Source: Bradyrhizobium xenonodulans
Lineage (GTDB): Bacteria; Pseudomonadota; Alphaproteobacteria; Rhizobiales; Xanthobacteraceae
Reading direction: 5' to 3'
DNA: 64,000 nucleotides
Assembly (NCBI RefSeq): GCF_027594865.1
Contig: NZ_CP089391.1
Span: 1,890,501 to 1,954,500 of the forward strand
The position numbers and the translations under genes were made by a program. A model generated the notes under the pieces. The model ran no database searches and had not been told where the DNA came from. It saw only the letters and a program-made list of their open reading frames with translations. Of this stretch, positions 47,410 to 55,875 are shown piece after piece. Positions within the stretch are counted from its first letter, which is position 1, and the number at the start of each line of letters is the position of its first letter.

Positions 47410-48603
47410 CTACACAACCTCCCTTGCCCTCAGCGCCGCAATCTCCGCCGCATCGAAACCCAGCTCCCCCAGCACCGCGTCGGTATCTGCGCCCAGCTCC
47501 GGCGCCATGCGATCGAGCTTCCCCCCACCATGCGCGAGCTTGAAGCCGCTGCCGGCAAAGCGCAGGCGGCCGTATTGCGTATCCAGCTCCTGGATCGCAC
47601 CACGTGCCTTCACTTGCGGATGGTCGATCACCTCCTCGACCTTCCAGATGCTGGCGCAGGGCGCGCCGGCGTCCTCCAGGATCGTCTCCCATTCGCGCGC
47701 GGGTTTTGCCGCGAGCGCCTCCTCGATGATGGCGCGCAGGGCCGGCTCGTTCTCGTTGCGCGCGAACCAGTCGGCAAAGCGCGGATCTGACAGCGTGTCC
47801 TCGCGGCCGAGCGCAGCCATCAGCGCGCGATACTGCTTCTCGTTGTTGACCGCGAGCAGGATGTGGCCGTCGCCGCATTTGAAAAGGTTTGCCGTGGTTC
47901 TGCGGCTGACGGCCTGGTTGCCCGAGAGCTGCTGGCGATGGCCGGCGACCGACCAGTCCGCGATCTGGCCGGAGAGAAACGCCATCGTCGCCTCCAGCAT
48001 GGAGACGTCGATGAGCTGTCCCTTGCCGGTGCGGTCGCGCTGGTACAGTGCGCTCGACACGCCGAACGCAGCCGTCGCGCCGGAGAGCACGTCGCACACT
48101 GCAAAGCCCGCGCGTGTCGGTCCCGTTTCGGGATGGCCGGTGATCGCCATGATGCCTGACAGCGCCTGCATCTTGCCGTCATAGCCGGGCCGCAGGCGGT
48201 CCGGGCCGGTCTGGCCGAAGCCTGAGACCGCGCAATAGATCAGCTTGGGATTGATCGCGGACAGCACCTGGTAGCCGATGCCGAGCTTGTCCATCACGCC
48301 GGGGCGGAAATTCTCCATGACGACGTCGACTTGCGCCGCCAGCTTCTTCACGATCGCGATCGCCTCCGGCTTTTGCAGGTCCATCGTCAGGCTGCGCTTG
48401 TTGCCGTTGACGGCCTGGAAGGCCGGCGCGAGGCCACGCTCGGCCCATTCGCGGCTGAGCGGCGTGCGGCGCATGTCCTCGCCCTCGCGCCGCTCGACCT
48501 TGATGACGTCCGCGCCGAGCAGCGCGAGCTGGTAGCTCGCATAGGGCCCGGCCAGCACTTGCGTGAAGTCCAGGATCTTCACGCCCTCGAACGGTCGCGT
48601 CAC
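47410..48603 (-). CDS. Class III (CaiB/BaiF) CoA-transferase
   Basis: A 397-residue family III CoA-transferase. The N-terminus TRPFEGVKILDFTQVLAGPYASYQLALLGADVIKVERREGED is the classical opening. A candidate catalytic Asp lies in the FAVCDVLSG stretch (near residue 169). It transfers CoA between carboxylic acids; oxalyl/formyl-CoA, carnitine and mesaconate members exist, so the substrate is open. It lies 36 bp downstream of the GrdB-like gene on the same strand, suggesting one catabolic operon. Confidence 0.88.
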   Translation of the reverse strand: MTRPFEGVKILDFTQVLAGPYASYQLALLGADVIKVERREGEDMRRTPLSREWAERGLAPAFQAVNGNKRSLTMDLQKPEAIAIVKKLAAQVDVVMENFRPGVMDKLGIGYQVLSAINPKLIYCAVSGFGQTGPDRLRPGYDGKMQALSGIMAITGHPETGPTRAGFAVCDVLSGATAAFGVSSALYQRDRTGKGQLIDVSMLEATMAFLSGQIADWSVAGHRQQLSGNQAVSRRTTANLFKCGDGHILLAVNNEKQYRALMAALGREDTLSDPRFADWFARNENEPALRAIIEEALAAKPAREWETILEDAGAPCASIWKVEEVIDHPQVKARGAIQELDTQYGRLRFAGSGFKLAHGGGKLDRMAPELGADTDAVLGELGFDAAEIAALRAREVV

Positions 48604-48639
48604 GTCGCTCTCCCTCTTGATTATCGTTATTGGAGGACG

Positions 48640-49569
48640 TCAGGCGGCGCGGTTGCCGCGCGCGATCTCCTTCTGCTTGTCGAATTCGGCGCGGCGGCGC
48701 GCCAGCTCGTCCGGCGAGAGCTGCGCGACGTTGTTGTAGTCGAGCTTCCAGGAGGCGTCCTCGCTCCAGCGCAGCGGCGACTGCATCGTGGTCTGCGGCC
48801 CGCTAGCGCTCTCAAGCAACCGAAGCGCCAGTTCGAGCGTCTGCGCCTGCGAGGCGACGTCGTGCGGCTTGCCGGCGGAATTGCCGAGCGGGAAGTCGCT
48901 GAACAAAAAGCGCGGCACGGCGGCGTGCTCGATGATGTCCTTGGCGCAGCCCATCACCACGGTCGGAATGCCGTTGGCCTCGAGGTGCCGCGCCACCAGC
49001 GCGGTGGTCTGGTGGCAGACCGGGCAGTTCGGCACCAACACGGCGGCATCGACCATGTCAGCGACGGCCCGCGCCAGAATCTCCGGCGCGTCGGTGTCGA
49101 GCGTGACGCGATGGCTGCGGTTGGTCGGCGCGCCGAAGAAGCGCTGGCTCACCTCGCCGATGCGCCCGGCGGCGCTCGCTTGCAAAAGCTGCGGCAGCGG
49201 AAACCAGGTGCCGTTGTCGGTGGCCGTGGTGTGCTTGCGATCGTAGCCGATATGCGAGATGCGCAAATCGTGCGCTTTCGACGTGTCGCCGTCATAGACC
49301 TGGTAGAACTTCGCACTGCCGTTATACGCCGCGCCCGGCCCCTGGTCGCCCTTGGTGGGATCGTACGGCGCGGCCGTCGTGATGATCGTCACCCGCGACT
49401 GCGCCAGCGTTTTCTTCAGCGGCTGGAACGGCGCCGCGGTGTAGTGCGCCCAGCGATACGCCGTGGTGTAGCCGATCGCCGCGTAATAATCGCGCGTGCG
49501 CTGCATGTAGGGGACGGGGGCATCGTAGTCGGGCGCAAAGCCGAATTCGTCGTCGCGCGAAGCGGACAT
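48640..49569 (-). CDS. Glycine/sarcosine/betaine/proline reductase-like protein (GrdB family, Cys form)
   Basis: A 309-residue protein that resembles the selenoprotein B subunit of glycine or D-proline reductases. Features are YDAPVPYMQRTRDYYAAIGY at the start, the GRIGEVSQRFFG segment, and a CXXC motif NCPVCHQTTALVARHLEANG near residues 178-197, followed by a second stretch VVMGCAKDIIE. The usual selenocysteine is replaced by Cys. In an aerobe such proteins are poorly characterised and may act on an amino-acid or glycine-betaine-like substrate. Its partner is probably the adjacent CoA-transferase gene. Confidence 0.7.
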   Translation of the reverse strand: MSASRDDEFGFAPDYDAPVPYMQRTRDYYAAIGYTTAYRWAHYTAAPFQPLKKTLAQSRVTIITTAAPYDPTKGDQGPGAAYNGSAKFYQVYDGDTSKAHDLRISHIGYDRKHTTATDNGTWFPLPQLLQASAAGRIGEVSQRFFGAPTNRSHRVTLDTDAPEILARAVADMVDAAVLVPNCPVCHQTTALVARHLEANGIPTVVMGCAKDIIEHAAVPRFLFSDFPLGNSAGKPHDVASQAQTLELALRLLESASGPQTTMQSPLRWSEDASWKLDYNNVAQLSPDELARRRAEFDKQKEIARGNRAA

Positions 49570-49856
49570 GGGCGCGTCTCCTGGTTCTTGGTTGGGACCA
49601 GACTAGAGGTAGTTTTCGCGTTGCTCAACGGGGGGTGGGAAGATGCAGGTCAGAATTGCAGTTGAAGATGGTGCCGCGCGCACGCTGCCACTTACCCTCC
49701 CCTGGAGGGCCCTGGAGGGGGAGGGTCGGCTCACATTGAGCGCAGCGAAATGTGAGACGGGGTGGGGTGATTGCTCCACTCGGGCACTGTTCGTTGCGGA
49801 GAGACCATCACCCCACCCCGCTCGCGCTTCGCGCGATCGACCCTCCCCCTCCAGGG

Positions 49857-51046
49857 CAGGGCTATCGCATGTGGCCGAGGAGTTCGAAGAAGAAGGCATC
49901 GTTCCAGCCGGCCCGCTTGAGCTTGAGACGCAAGGAGATGGTGCTGTCGGGGTGAGCTCTGGCGACGTTGAGGGCAAGTCGCCTGAGGACGGCAAGGTTG
50001 GCAGGACCGTTGTCCTTGCGGTTGCGGGCCAGATCCTCGTCGAGGATGACGTCGAGCGGCCAGTGCAGGCCGTTTTCGATGGTCCAATGGGTGCGAACGA
50101 TGCGCAAAACCTGTGTGCGACTGTAGTTTTGGCTCATCAGGAAGTAGCGCTCGACAGCTTTGTCCTTGCCGCGCTTGCTGGTGATCCGGGCGACAGCTTT
50201 GAGGGCGGGAAAGTTATGTTTCTCGGCCATGTCTTTGACGGGCACGACAAGCGCGCTGCGTCTTTCCTTACGCCCATGGTCTGCATCGGCGGTAGCAACC
50301 GGCTTCTTCCCCTTGCGCGCCGCTGCGGCAATCGCGGCCTTGGCGTCAGCCAGCAGGGCGGGCTGGTTCTCCTTCACCGCCAGCACGTAGTCGCCGCCCT
50401 GCGTCACGATCTGCTTGGCCATCCCTCGGTGACAATGCAGTGCATCGGCCGTCACGACGCAGCCTTTGAGTTGCAAGAGTTCGAGCAGTTGCAAAGCGCC
50501 GGCGGCTTCGTTGTTGTTCGGCGCCAGAACGTTGGCCAGCGCCATGCGCGTCTGCGCTGCCCACGCCGTCACCATCACCGGCGGCATGTGGCTTTTGCCG
50601 CTCTCGTAGCCACGCCGCAGCGCCTTGCCGTCCAACGCGATCACGCCTTGCGGCCGTGCAATCTGCGCGCCTTGAGCGAAGGCTTCCATAAAGCGGCGGA
50701 ATGCCGCCTCGAATGCTTTTGGATCGAGCATGCGGAACACTCGGCTGAACGTGTCATGGCTCGGCAAGCCATGCTTGAGCACCAGCACGTCCTGCCAAAG
50801 ATAAGCCTTCAGCCGCGCAAACAGCGCCATGTCGGTGCAACTCGTCGCTCCGCACAACGTCGCCATCAGCGCGATGAACAAAAGCTCCGTCAGGTCGTGC
50901 AGCGCATTGTCCGCACGCGGGTCGGGCAGGTCTTCGAAGCACTCCGAAAATCGATCCATCGGTCGCCCTCTCCAACTCCGGGAGCCACCTTCAGAATCGA
51001 TTTCTCTCCAAATCGCAATGCCTTAGAGCCACATGCGATTCCCCTG
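49857..51046 (-). mobile_element. ISAs1-family insertion sequence, complete (1190 bp)
   Basis: The terminal inverted repeats are 19 bp with 2 mismatches: CAGGGCTATCGCATGTGGC (49857-49875) against the complement of GCCACATGCGATTCCCCTG (51028-51046). A perfect 10-bp target duplication CCCTCCAGGG flanks it (49847-49856 and 51047-51056). The single transposase gene fills it, and its stop codon lies inside the left repeat. The exact ends suggest a recent insertion. Confidence 0.93.
49862..50959 (-). CDS. ISAs1-family transposase (DDE)
   Basis: A 365-residue transposase of the ISAs1/H-repeat type. It starts with FEDLPDPRADNALHDLTELLFIALMA, then has acidic motifs GVIALDGKALRRG (first Asp), VVTADALHCHRGMAKQIV (second Asp) and HWTIENGLHWPLDVILDED (Glu region), all in the expected order. 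The N-terminal DUF4338/H-repeat-like domain and the C-terminal segment are intact, so the protein may be active. It lies entirely within the IS and its stop is in the left inverted repeat. Confidence 0.92.
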   Translation of the reverse strand: MDRFSECFEDLPDPRADNALHDLTELLFIALMATLCGATSCTDMALFARLKAYLWQDVLVLKHGLPSHDTFSRVFRMLDPKAFEAAFRRFMEAFAQGAQIARPQGVIALDGKALRRGYESGKSHMPPVMVTAWAAQTRMALANVLAPNNNEAAGALQLLELLQLKGCVVTADALHCHRGMAKQIVTQGGDYVLAVKENQPALLADAKAAIAAAARKGKKPVATADADHGRKERRSALVVPVKDMAEKHNFPALKAVARITSKRGKDKAVERYFLMSQNYSRTQVLRIVRTHWTIENGLHWPLDVILDEDLARNRKDNGPANLAVLRRLALNVARAHPDSTISLRLKLKRAGWNDAFFFELLGHMR

Positions 51047-51074
51047 CCCTCCAGGGGAGGGTGAAGAGCGTCAC

Positions 51075-51656
51075 CTACCTGAACACATGCAGCGCCGCGT
51101 ATTGCAGCAGCATGATCGCCTTGGCGTCGATGATGCGGCCGTCGGCGATCATCGCCAGCGCCTCGTCGATGGACAGTTCCAGCACCTCGATGTCCTCGCC
51201 CTCGTGTTCGAGGCCGCCGCCGTCGCTGACCCGCATGGAAGGCTCGTACTCGGCGACGAAGAAATGCAGCTTCTCGGTCACGGCACCGGGGCTCATGAAC
51301 GCCTCGAACACTTTCTCGACGTGGTGCAGGCGATAGCCGGTTTCCTCCTCGGCCTCGGCGCGGATGCGGACCTCGGGGGCAGCGTCGTCCAGCACGCCCG
51401 CGGCCGCTTCGATCAGCAGATCGTCGTAGCCGCGGATGAACGCCGGCAGGCGGAATTGCTTCACCAGGATCACGCTGCGCCGTGCGCGGTTGTACGGCAG
51501 CACGGCGGCGGCGTTGTCGCGCTCATAGGTTTCGCGGTGCTGCGTCTGCCACTCGCCATTGCCGCGCTTGTACTCGAACGTGGTGGTCTTCAGGGGCGTC
51601 CAGTTGTCCGAGAGCACGCGGACGTCCTTGATGCGGACGCGGTCGGAAATCGTCAT
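51075..51656 (-). CDS. Nudix hydrolase, GDP-mannose/ADP-ribose pyrophosphatase type
   Basis: A 193-residue Nudix enzyme. The conserved QFRLPAFIRGYDDLLIEAAAGVLDD segment precedes the box AEAEEETGYRLHHVEKVF (about residues 102-119). Its SPGAVTEKLHFFVAEY and C-terminal GRIIDAKAIMLLQY resemble NudK/NudF-type sugar-nucleotide pyrophosphatases. The ATG at 51656 overlaps the GNAT stop by 4 bp. It is the last gene of a FAD oxidase-GNAT-Nudix operon. The IS right end is 28 bp from its stop. Confidence 0.85.
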   Translation of the reverse strand: MTISDRVRIKDVRVLSDNWTPLKTTTFEYKRGNGEWQTQHRETYERDNAAAVLPYNRARRSVILVKQFRLPAFIRGYDDLLIEAAAGVLDDAAPEVRIRAEAEEETGYRLHHVEKVFEAFMSPGAVTEKLHFFVAEYEPSMRVSDGGGLEHEGEDIEVLELSIDEALAMIADGRIIDAKAIMLLQYAALHVFR

Positions 51657-52084
51657 TGCTGTCTTCCGTCGAGCCATTTCTGGAACATCACCGATGTCGA
51701 TTCCTCGAAACCCAGCGACCCGTAGAACGCGTTGGCCTGCGCATTCCCGCGCCGGACCAGGAGCTGGAGCTTCAGAATGCCCGCCGCGCGCAGCCAGTCC
51801 TCGGCTGCCGCCATGACCATCCGGCCATAGCCTCGCTTCTGGCAGTTGGGATCGACGGCGACGTAATAGACCCAGCCGCGATGGCCGTCATGGCCGACCA
51901 TGATGGTGGCGACGATGGCGCCGCCATCGCGGCCGATCAGGATGGTGGAATTGTCGCGCCGCCGCGCGAGCGCGATGTCGGCATGCGGATCGTTCCAGGG
52001 CCGCGTCAGGCCGCAGCGCTGCCACAGTGCGACGACGTTCTCGACGTCGGAATCATTGATCGCGTCGACCTCGAGAGTCTTCAC
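51653..52084 (-). CDS. GNAT-family N-acetyltransferase
   Basis: A 143-residue acetyltransferase with the acetyl-CoA-binding motif YVAVDPNCQKRGYGRMVMAAAEDWL (about residues 74-98) and the later NAQANAFYGSLGFEES motif. It is of the YpeA/RimI-like type and transfers acetyl from acetyl-CoA to an amine. The acceptor is unknown. It overlaps both neighbours by 4 bp (ATGA), so the three genes are translationally coupled. Confidence 0.88.
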   Translation of the reverse strand: MKTLEVDAINDSDVENVVALWQRCGLTRPWNDPHADIALARRRDNSTILIGRDGGAIVATIMVGHDGHRGWVYYVAVDPNCQKRGYGRMVMAAAEDWLRAAGILKLQLLVRRGNAQANAFYGSLGFEESTSVMFQKWLDGRQQ

Positions 52085-53508
52085 AGCACCTTCCCCGGAT
52101 TCATGATGCCCTGCGGATCGAGCATCGCCTTGATCGATCGCATCAGCTCGATCGCGGTCTTGTCCTTCACCTCGGGCAGCTCGTCGCGCTTGAGCACGCC
52201 GATGCCGTGCTCGGCCGAGATCGAGCCGCCCATGCGCAGCACGATCTCGAACACGACCGCGTTCATCTCGTGCCAGCGTGCCAGAAAGTCCGCGGTGTCG
52301 GCGCCGATCGGCTGGCTGACATTGTAGTGCAGATTGCCGTCGCCGAGATGGCCGAACGGCACCGGCCGCGCGCCCGGAATCAGCTTCACCACGGCGGCAT
52401 CGGCCTCGGCGATGAAGGCGGGCACGGCTGCAACGGGTACGGAGATGTCGTGCTTGATCGAGCCGCCCTCCGGCTTCTGCGCCGCCGACATTTCTTCGCG
52501 CAACTTCCAGAAATTATTGCGCTGGGTGAGGTTGGCCGCGATCACGGCATCGTCGACGATCTCCTCTTCCATGGCGCGGGCCAGGATCGTCTCCAGCGGC
52601 GTGCGGGCGTCGTCGCTCGGAGAGGACAATTCCATCAGCACGTACCAGGGATGTTTCTGTTGAAGCGGATCGCGCACGTCGATGCCGTGGCGGACCGAGA
52701 AATCGACCGCCATCTCCGACAGCAGCTCGAAGCTCGTCAGCGCGTTCGCCGCCTCGCTCTGCGCGATCGTCAGCAGCTTGAGCGCAGCCGCCGGCGAGTT
52801 TAGTCCGACGAAGGCGGTCTCGACCGCCCGCGGCTTCGGAAACAGTTTTAGCGTCGCCGCCGTGATGATGCCGAGCGTGCCTTCTGCGCCGATGAAGAGG
52901 TTGTGCAGATTGTAGCCGGTGTTGTCCTTCTTCAGCTTCGAGAGAGAATTGAGCACGCGGCCGTCGGCCAGCACCACCTCCAAGCCCAGCGCCATCTCGC
53001 GCGCGACGCCATAGGCGAGCGCGGCGGTGCCGCCGGCATTGGTCGAGAGATTCCCCCCGATGGTGCAGCTTCCTTCGGCACCCAGCGAGAGCGGAAACAG
53101 CCTGTCCGCGTCGGATGCCTTCGCCTGCGCGATCTGCAGCACCACGCCGGCTTCGACCGTCATGGTGTTCGACGCCGTGTCGACCTCGCGGATCTTGTCC
53201 AGCCGCCGCAGCGACACCACGACTTCGCCATTATGCGGCGTCTGCCCGCCGACCAGCCCGGTATTGCCGCCCTGCGGCACCAGCGCGATGTTGTGTGCAG
53301 AGGCGAGCTTGCAGATCGCGGAAACTTCGGTCGTCGATCCCGGGCGCAGCACCAGCGGCGAGCGGCCGTGGAACAGGTTGCGCTCCTCGGTGACGTAGGC
53401 CTCGATGTCGGCCGCATCGGTGATCGCGTGGCGGTCGCCGACGATCTTGCGGAATTGGTCGAACAGCTCGGGCGCTAGCGGAGGGGTGGCAGGCTTGTCG
53501 ATGTTCAT
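52081..53508 (-). CDS. FAD-linked D-2-hydroxyacid dehydrogenase (GlcD/D2HGDH family)
   Basis: A 475-residue flavoprotein. The FAD_binding_4 domain (about residues 45-220) has PGSTTEVSAICKLASAHNIALVPQGGNTGLVGGQTPHNG, and the FAD-oxidase C domain (about residues 225-470) includes FGHLGDGNLHYNVSQ and SAEHGIGVLKRDEL. It oxidises a D-2-hydroxy acid such as D-2-hydroxyglutarate, D-lactate or glycolate; which one is not decidable. It is the first gene of the operon with GNAT and Nudix. No GlcE/GlcF partners are adjacent, which favours a D-lactate or D-2-hydroxyglutarate type. Confidence 0.88.
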   Translation of the reverse strand: MNIDKPATPPLAPELFDQFRKIVGDRHAITDAADIEAYVTEERNLFHGRSPLVLRPGSTTEVSAICKLASAHNIALVPQGGNTGLVGGQTPHNGEVVVSLRRLDKIREVDTASNTMTVEAGVVLQIAQAKASDADRLFPLSLGAEGSCTIGGNLSTNAGGTAALAYGVAREMALGLEVVLADGRVLNSLSKLKKDNTGYNLHNLFIGAEGTLGIITAATLKLFPKPRAVETAFVGLNSPAAALKLLTIAQSEAANALTSFELLSEMAVDFSVRHGIDVRDPLQQKHPWYVLMELSSPSDDARTPLETILARAMEEEIVDDAVIAANLTQRNNFWKLREEMSAAQKPEGGSIKHDISVPVAAVPAFIAEADAAVVKLIPGARPVPFGHLGDGNLHYNVSQPIGADTADFLARWHEMNAVVFEIVLRMGGSISAEHGIGVLKRDELPEVKDKTAIELMRSIKAMLDPQGIMNPGKVL

Positions 53509-53606
53509 TCTCGTCTCTACTTCGCTCTTATTCGCTTGCGCATGATCTTGTCGGAAAACCGCGACACACTTTTCGCTAGCGCGGCCTGCCGGGTCCGGAT
53601 CATGCG

Positions 53607-54614
53607 CTATCTTGCCACGGCAGCCCGGCGCAGCCGGTCGTTGATCGCTTCGCCCAGGCCTTCCTCGGGAATTGTCATCACAGCAATCGTGCGCGGGCTC
53701 TTCGCATCGAGGGCGCGAAGATAGCCGAACAGATTGGCGGCGGCTTCATCGAGATCAGCGGCGAGCGACAAATTCATGACAGCGGCGGCGGCATCCACGC
53801 CGGGCAGGCGCGCGGGGCCGAACGCCAGCAGCGCTTCGTCCGGCGCCACCTCGCGCGCGTTGAGCCGCACATGAGCGCGCGGCGCGTAATGCGAGGCCAG
53901 CATGCCCGGCGCCAGCGGCTGGCTGTCGTCGCTCTCGGCCTCCACCGGCGGCCGCGCCAGGGGCGCGCCGAGCACGGCCTCGATCCGCTCCCGCGACAGC
54001 CCGCCGGGGCGGAGCAGCATCGGCGCGTCGAAGCAGCCGACGATGGTCGATTCGACGCCGACCGTAACAGGCCCGCCGTCGACGATCAGGTCGATCCGCC
54101 CGGCAAGGTCGCTTGCGACATGGGCGGCCAGCGTCGGCGAGACATGGCCGGAAATGTTGGCGGACGGCGCCACCACGGCCCCGCCGAAGGCGCGCAGGAT
54201 GTCTTGCGCCACCGGATGGGCGGGAATGCGGATCGCGACCGTGTCGAGGCCCGCGGTGGCGAGATCGGCCACCGGGCAGCCCTCCGTCTTCGGCACCACC
54301 AGCGTCAGCGGCCCCGGCCAGAACGCCTCCGCAAGCCTCTTGGCGCGCGCATCGAACCGGCCGATCGCCTGGGCGGCCGCGAGGCCGGCGACATGGGCGA
54401 TCAGCGGATTGAAGGCCGGCCGCCCCTTGGCGGCATAGAGATGGGCGATCGCGGCGGCATTGGCGGCGTCCGCGCCGAGCCCGTAGACCGTCTCGGTCGG
54501 AAACGCGACCAGCCCCCCGACGGCCAAGGTCCGGGCGGCGGCGTCCGCGCCGGCCTCGCCGGCCGGTAAAATCAGCGTTTCAAGTCCCGTTTTCACAGGG
54601 ATAAAATTCCTCAT
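53607..54614 (-). CDS. L-threonylcarbamoyladenylate synthase (Sua5/YwlC type)
   Basis: A 335-residue protein with an N-terminal YrdC/Sua5 domain (about residues 12-200: LAVGGLVAFPTETVYGLGADA, KGRPAFNPLIAHVA, VVAPSANISGHVSPTLAAHV) and the C-terminal Sua5 extension ending near residue 330 (MTIPEEGLGEAINDRLRRAA). It makes threonylcarbamoyl-AMP for the t6A37 modification of ANN-decoding tRNAs. The ATG at 54614 is preferred because the open frame upstream runs into the tRNA gene. A 98-bp gap separates it from the FAD oxidase. Confidence 0.93.
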   Translation of the reverse strand: MRNFIPVKTGLETLILPAGEAGADAAARTLAVGGLVAFPTETVYGLGADAANAAAIAHLYAAKGRPAFNPLIAHVAGLAAAQAIGRFDARAKRLAEAFWPGPLTLVVPKTEGCPVADLATAGLDTVAIRIPAHPVAQDILRAFGGAVVAPSANISGHVSPTLAAHVASDLAGRIDLIVDGGPVTVGVESTIVGCFDAPMLLRPGGLSRERIEAVLGAPLARPPVEAESDDSQPLAPGMLASHYAPRAHVRLNAREVAPDEALLAFGPARLPGVDAAAAVMNLSLAADLDEAAANLFGYLRALDAKSPRTIAVMTIPEEGLGEAINDRLRRAAVAR

Positions 54615-54664
54615 GCCGGCCGCTTGCAGTGCGCCGAACCCGCCGCTATAAGCCGCCTTCTTGT

Positions 54665-54741
54665 CGGAGTGTGGCTCAGCCCGGTAGAGCACTGCGTTCG
54701 GGACGCAGGGGTCGCAGGTTCGAATCCTGCCACTCCGACCA
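54665..54741 (+). tRNA. tRNA-Pro (CGG anticodon)
   Basis: 77 nt including the encoded CCA. The acceptor stem CGGAGTG pairs with CACTCCG. The anticodon stem-loop CTGCG-TTCGGGA-CGCAG gives anticodon CGG. The T-arm has GCAGGTTCGAATCCTGC. The discriminator base is A. It is divergent from the Sua5 gene. Confidence 0.98.
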
Positions 54742-54975
54742 ATCTTCCAAAAGTCGACGTTTTCCAGAGGCTTGGCGGACCGGCCGCCGGGGCCTCGGGA
54801 GCCCTTTCTGCAACGATTTTCGGGGCGGGTCCACGGCCGATTTGGCCGGGCAGGGGCGCTTGCTGCGGCGGCATGGCTGCGATTTCCGGGGGGCTGTCAG
54901 TTCAGGCCCTCGATAGAAGAGACCCCTGTTTGGCTCCGGATCCTGCAACCTGTAGCCGACCGGAGTAAGCGGTTA

Positions 54976-55275
54976 ATGCAGGCGGCCATTCAACGCCTTG
55001 TTCAAATCGGTTCATTGCCCAGCTCAAATGTCGCCACCACGCCGGCGCTGCGGGAACTGGAAGCTTTGCTCGCCGAGGTGCAGACACCCATTACGGATGA
55101 TGAGGCAAGGGCACTGGTACGATTGTTTGGGCCAGACGACTGCTTCGGGCTCGCGTGGGCGCTGCTTCATCTAATTGAGACATCTCCCGACTGGCCAATC
55201 GAAGATGCACTCGATGGTCTAAACGGAGAATGGATCGACAGGCTAAGAGAGCGCGGCACGAAGTCGCCGCAGTAG
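54976..55275 (+). CDS. Conserved hypothetical protein (99 aa)
   Basis: A 99-residue soluble, helical protein. The body LRELEALLAEVQTPITDDEARALVRLFGPDDCFGLAWALLHLIETSPDWP looks like a real conserved domain. The reading frame extends further upstream into DNA near the tRNA; the ATG at 54976 is preferred because the conserved region begins after it and GGAG is about 11 bases before it. No domain name or function. I see nothing else in the 234-bp gap after the tRNA. Confidence 0.65.
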   Translation: MQAAIQRLVQIGSLPSSNVATTPALRELEALLAEVQTPITDDEARALVRLFGPDDCFGLAWALLHLIETSPDWPIEDALDGLNGEWIDRLRERGTKSPQ

Positions 55276-55314
55276 AGACACTGGCCGCATTCCAGGCCTT
55301 GACGACTACGTCGC

Positions 55315-55641
55315 CTATCTTCGCGCCACCAGCACGCCCACCAGAAACGCCACCATCAGCGACGGCAGCGGCGCCTCGCGGACCATGTCGCGAACGATGT
55401 CCTGCCAGTGCTGTTCCGGGACGAGCTTTGGCGACCTGACCTCCGCCATCGGCGTCATGCCCCACTCCGAGGCGAGCTCGGCAACCTCGCTCGAGGCAAG
55501 CCGTACACCATCGCGGACGCGGAAGATGGCGGCGTCGGATCGCTCGCGCGGCGCGAGCGCCATCAGGGTCGCGACGGCCGTGCGCAGCGTCATCTCGCCG
55601 TAGCCTTGCAGCCTCACCGATTCCTCGGGGTCGGACGTCAT
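55315..55641 (-). CDS. Hypothetical protein with C-terminal membrane anchor (108 aa)
   Basis: A 108-residue protein with a soluble, charged N-terminal part (YGEMTLRTAVATLMALAPRERSDAAIFRVRDGVRLASSEVAELASEW) and a single C-terminal hydrophobic helix (LPSLMVAFLVGVLVARR), so it may be tail-anchored. It is probably co-transcribed with the 37-aa gene upstream (45-bp gap). Family not recognised. Confidence 0.68.
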   Translation of the reverse strand: MTSDPEESVRLQGYGEMTLRTAVATLMALAPRERSDAAIFRVRDGVRLASSEVAELASEWGMTPMAEVRSPKLVPEQHWQDIVRDMVREAPLPSLMVAFLVGVLVARR

Positions 55642-55656
55642 GTGAAATTCCTCACA

Positions 55657-55690
55657 GCGCCAAATTCTTCAAAGCGCCAAATCCTTCAAA
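55657..55690. repeat. 17-bp tandem repeat, two copies
   Basis: GCGCCAAATTCTTCAAA (55657-55673) followed directly by GCGCCAAATCCTTCAAA (55674-55690), differing at one position, then a partial third unit, GTGCAAA. It lies between the two small minus-strand genes and overlaps the end of the 37-aa gene. Confidence 0.75.
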
Positions 55691-55799
55691 GTGCAAAGTG
55701 GCGCGCGATGGTGAAGGCCGCCGTCGCGCACAGGACCAGCGTGGACACCGCGCCGGCCACACCGCGTGCGAGATCGGCTCGCGTCAGGTGCCTGGTCAT
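55686..55799 (-). CDS. Small hydrophobic protein (37 aa)
   Basis: A 37-codon gene: ATG at 55799, TGA stop at 55686. The product is a basic N-terminal stretch (TRHLTRADLARG) and one hydrophobic helix (VAGAVSTLVLCATAAFTIA). GGAG lies 7 bases upstream of the ATG. It lies 45 bp upstream of the 108-aa membrane-anchored gene on the same strand. Function unknown; supported by translation signals and helix only. Confidence 0.5.
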   Translation of the reverse strand: MTRHLTRADLARGVAGAVSTLVLCATAAFTIARHFAL

Positions 55800-55875
55800 G
55801 ATTTTGCTCCATGCTTCCATGGAAATGGCGGTGCGCGGCGTTGGTTCCTCCGCGCGAAGTCGAATCGCTAGGTTC

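Larger units (their letters stand above)
49691..51063. repeat. Palindromic repeat (family F) interrupted by the insertion sequence
   Basis: The left part (49691-49856) starts CTTACCCTCCCCTGGAGGGC and contains TCACATTGAGCGCAGCGAAA and the pair ACGGGGTGGGGTGA / TCACCCCACCCC. Its closing arm is split by the IS and resumes at 51057 (GAGGGTGAAG). Removing the IS and one copy of the target duplication rebuilds GACCCTCCCCCTCCAGGGGA then GGGT. The stretch 49570-49690 has only the upstream region of the GrdB-like gene. Confidence 0.82.
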
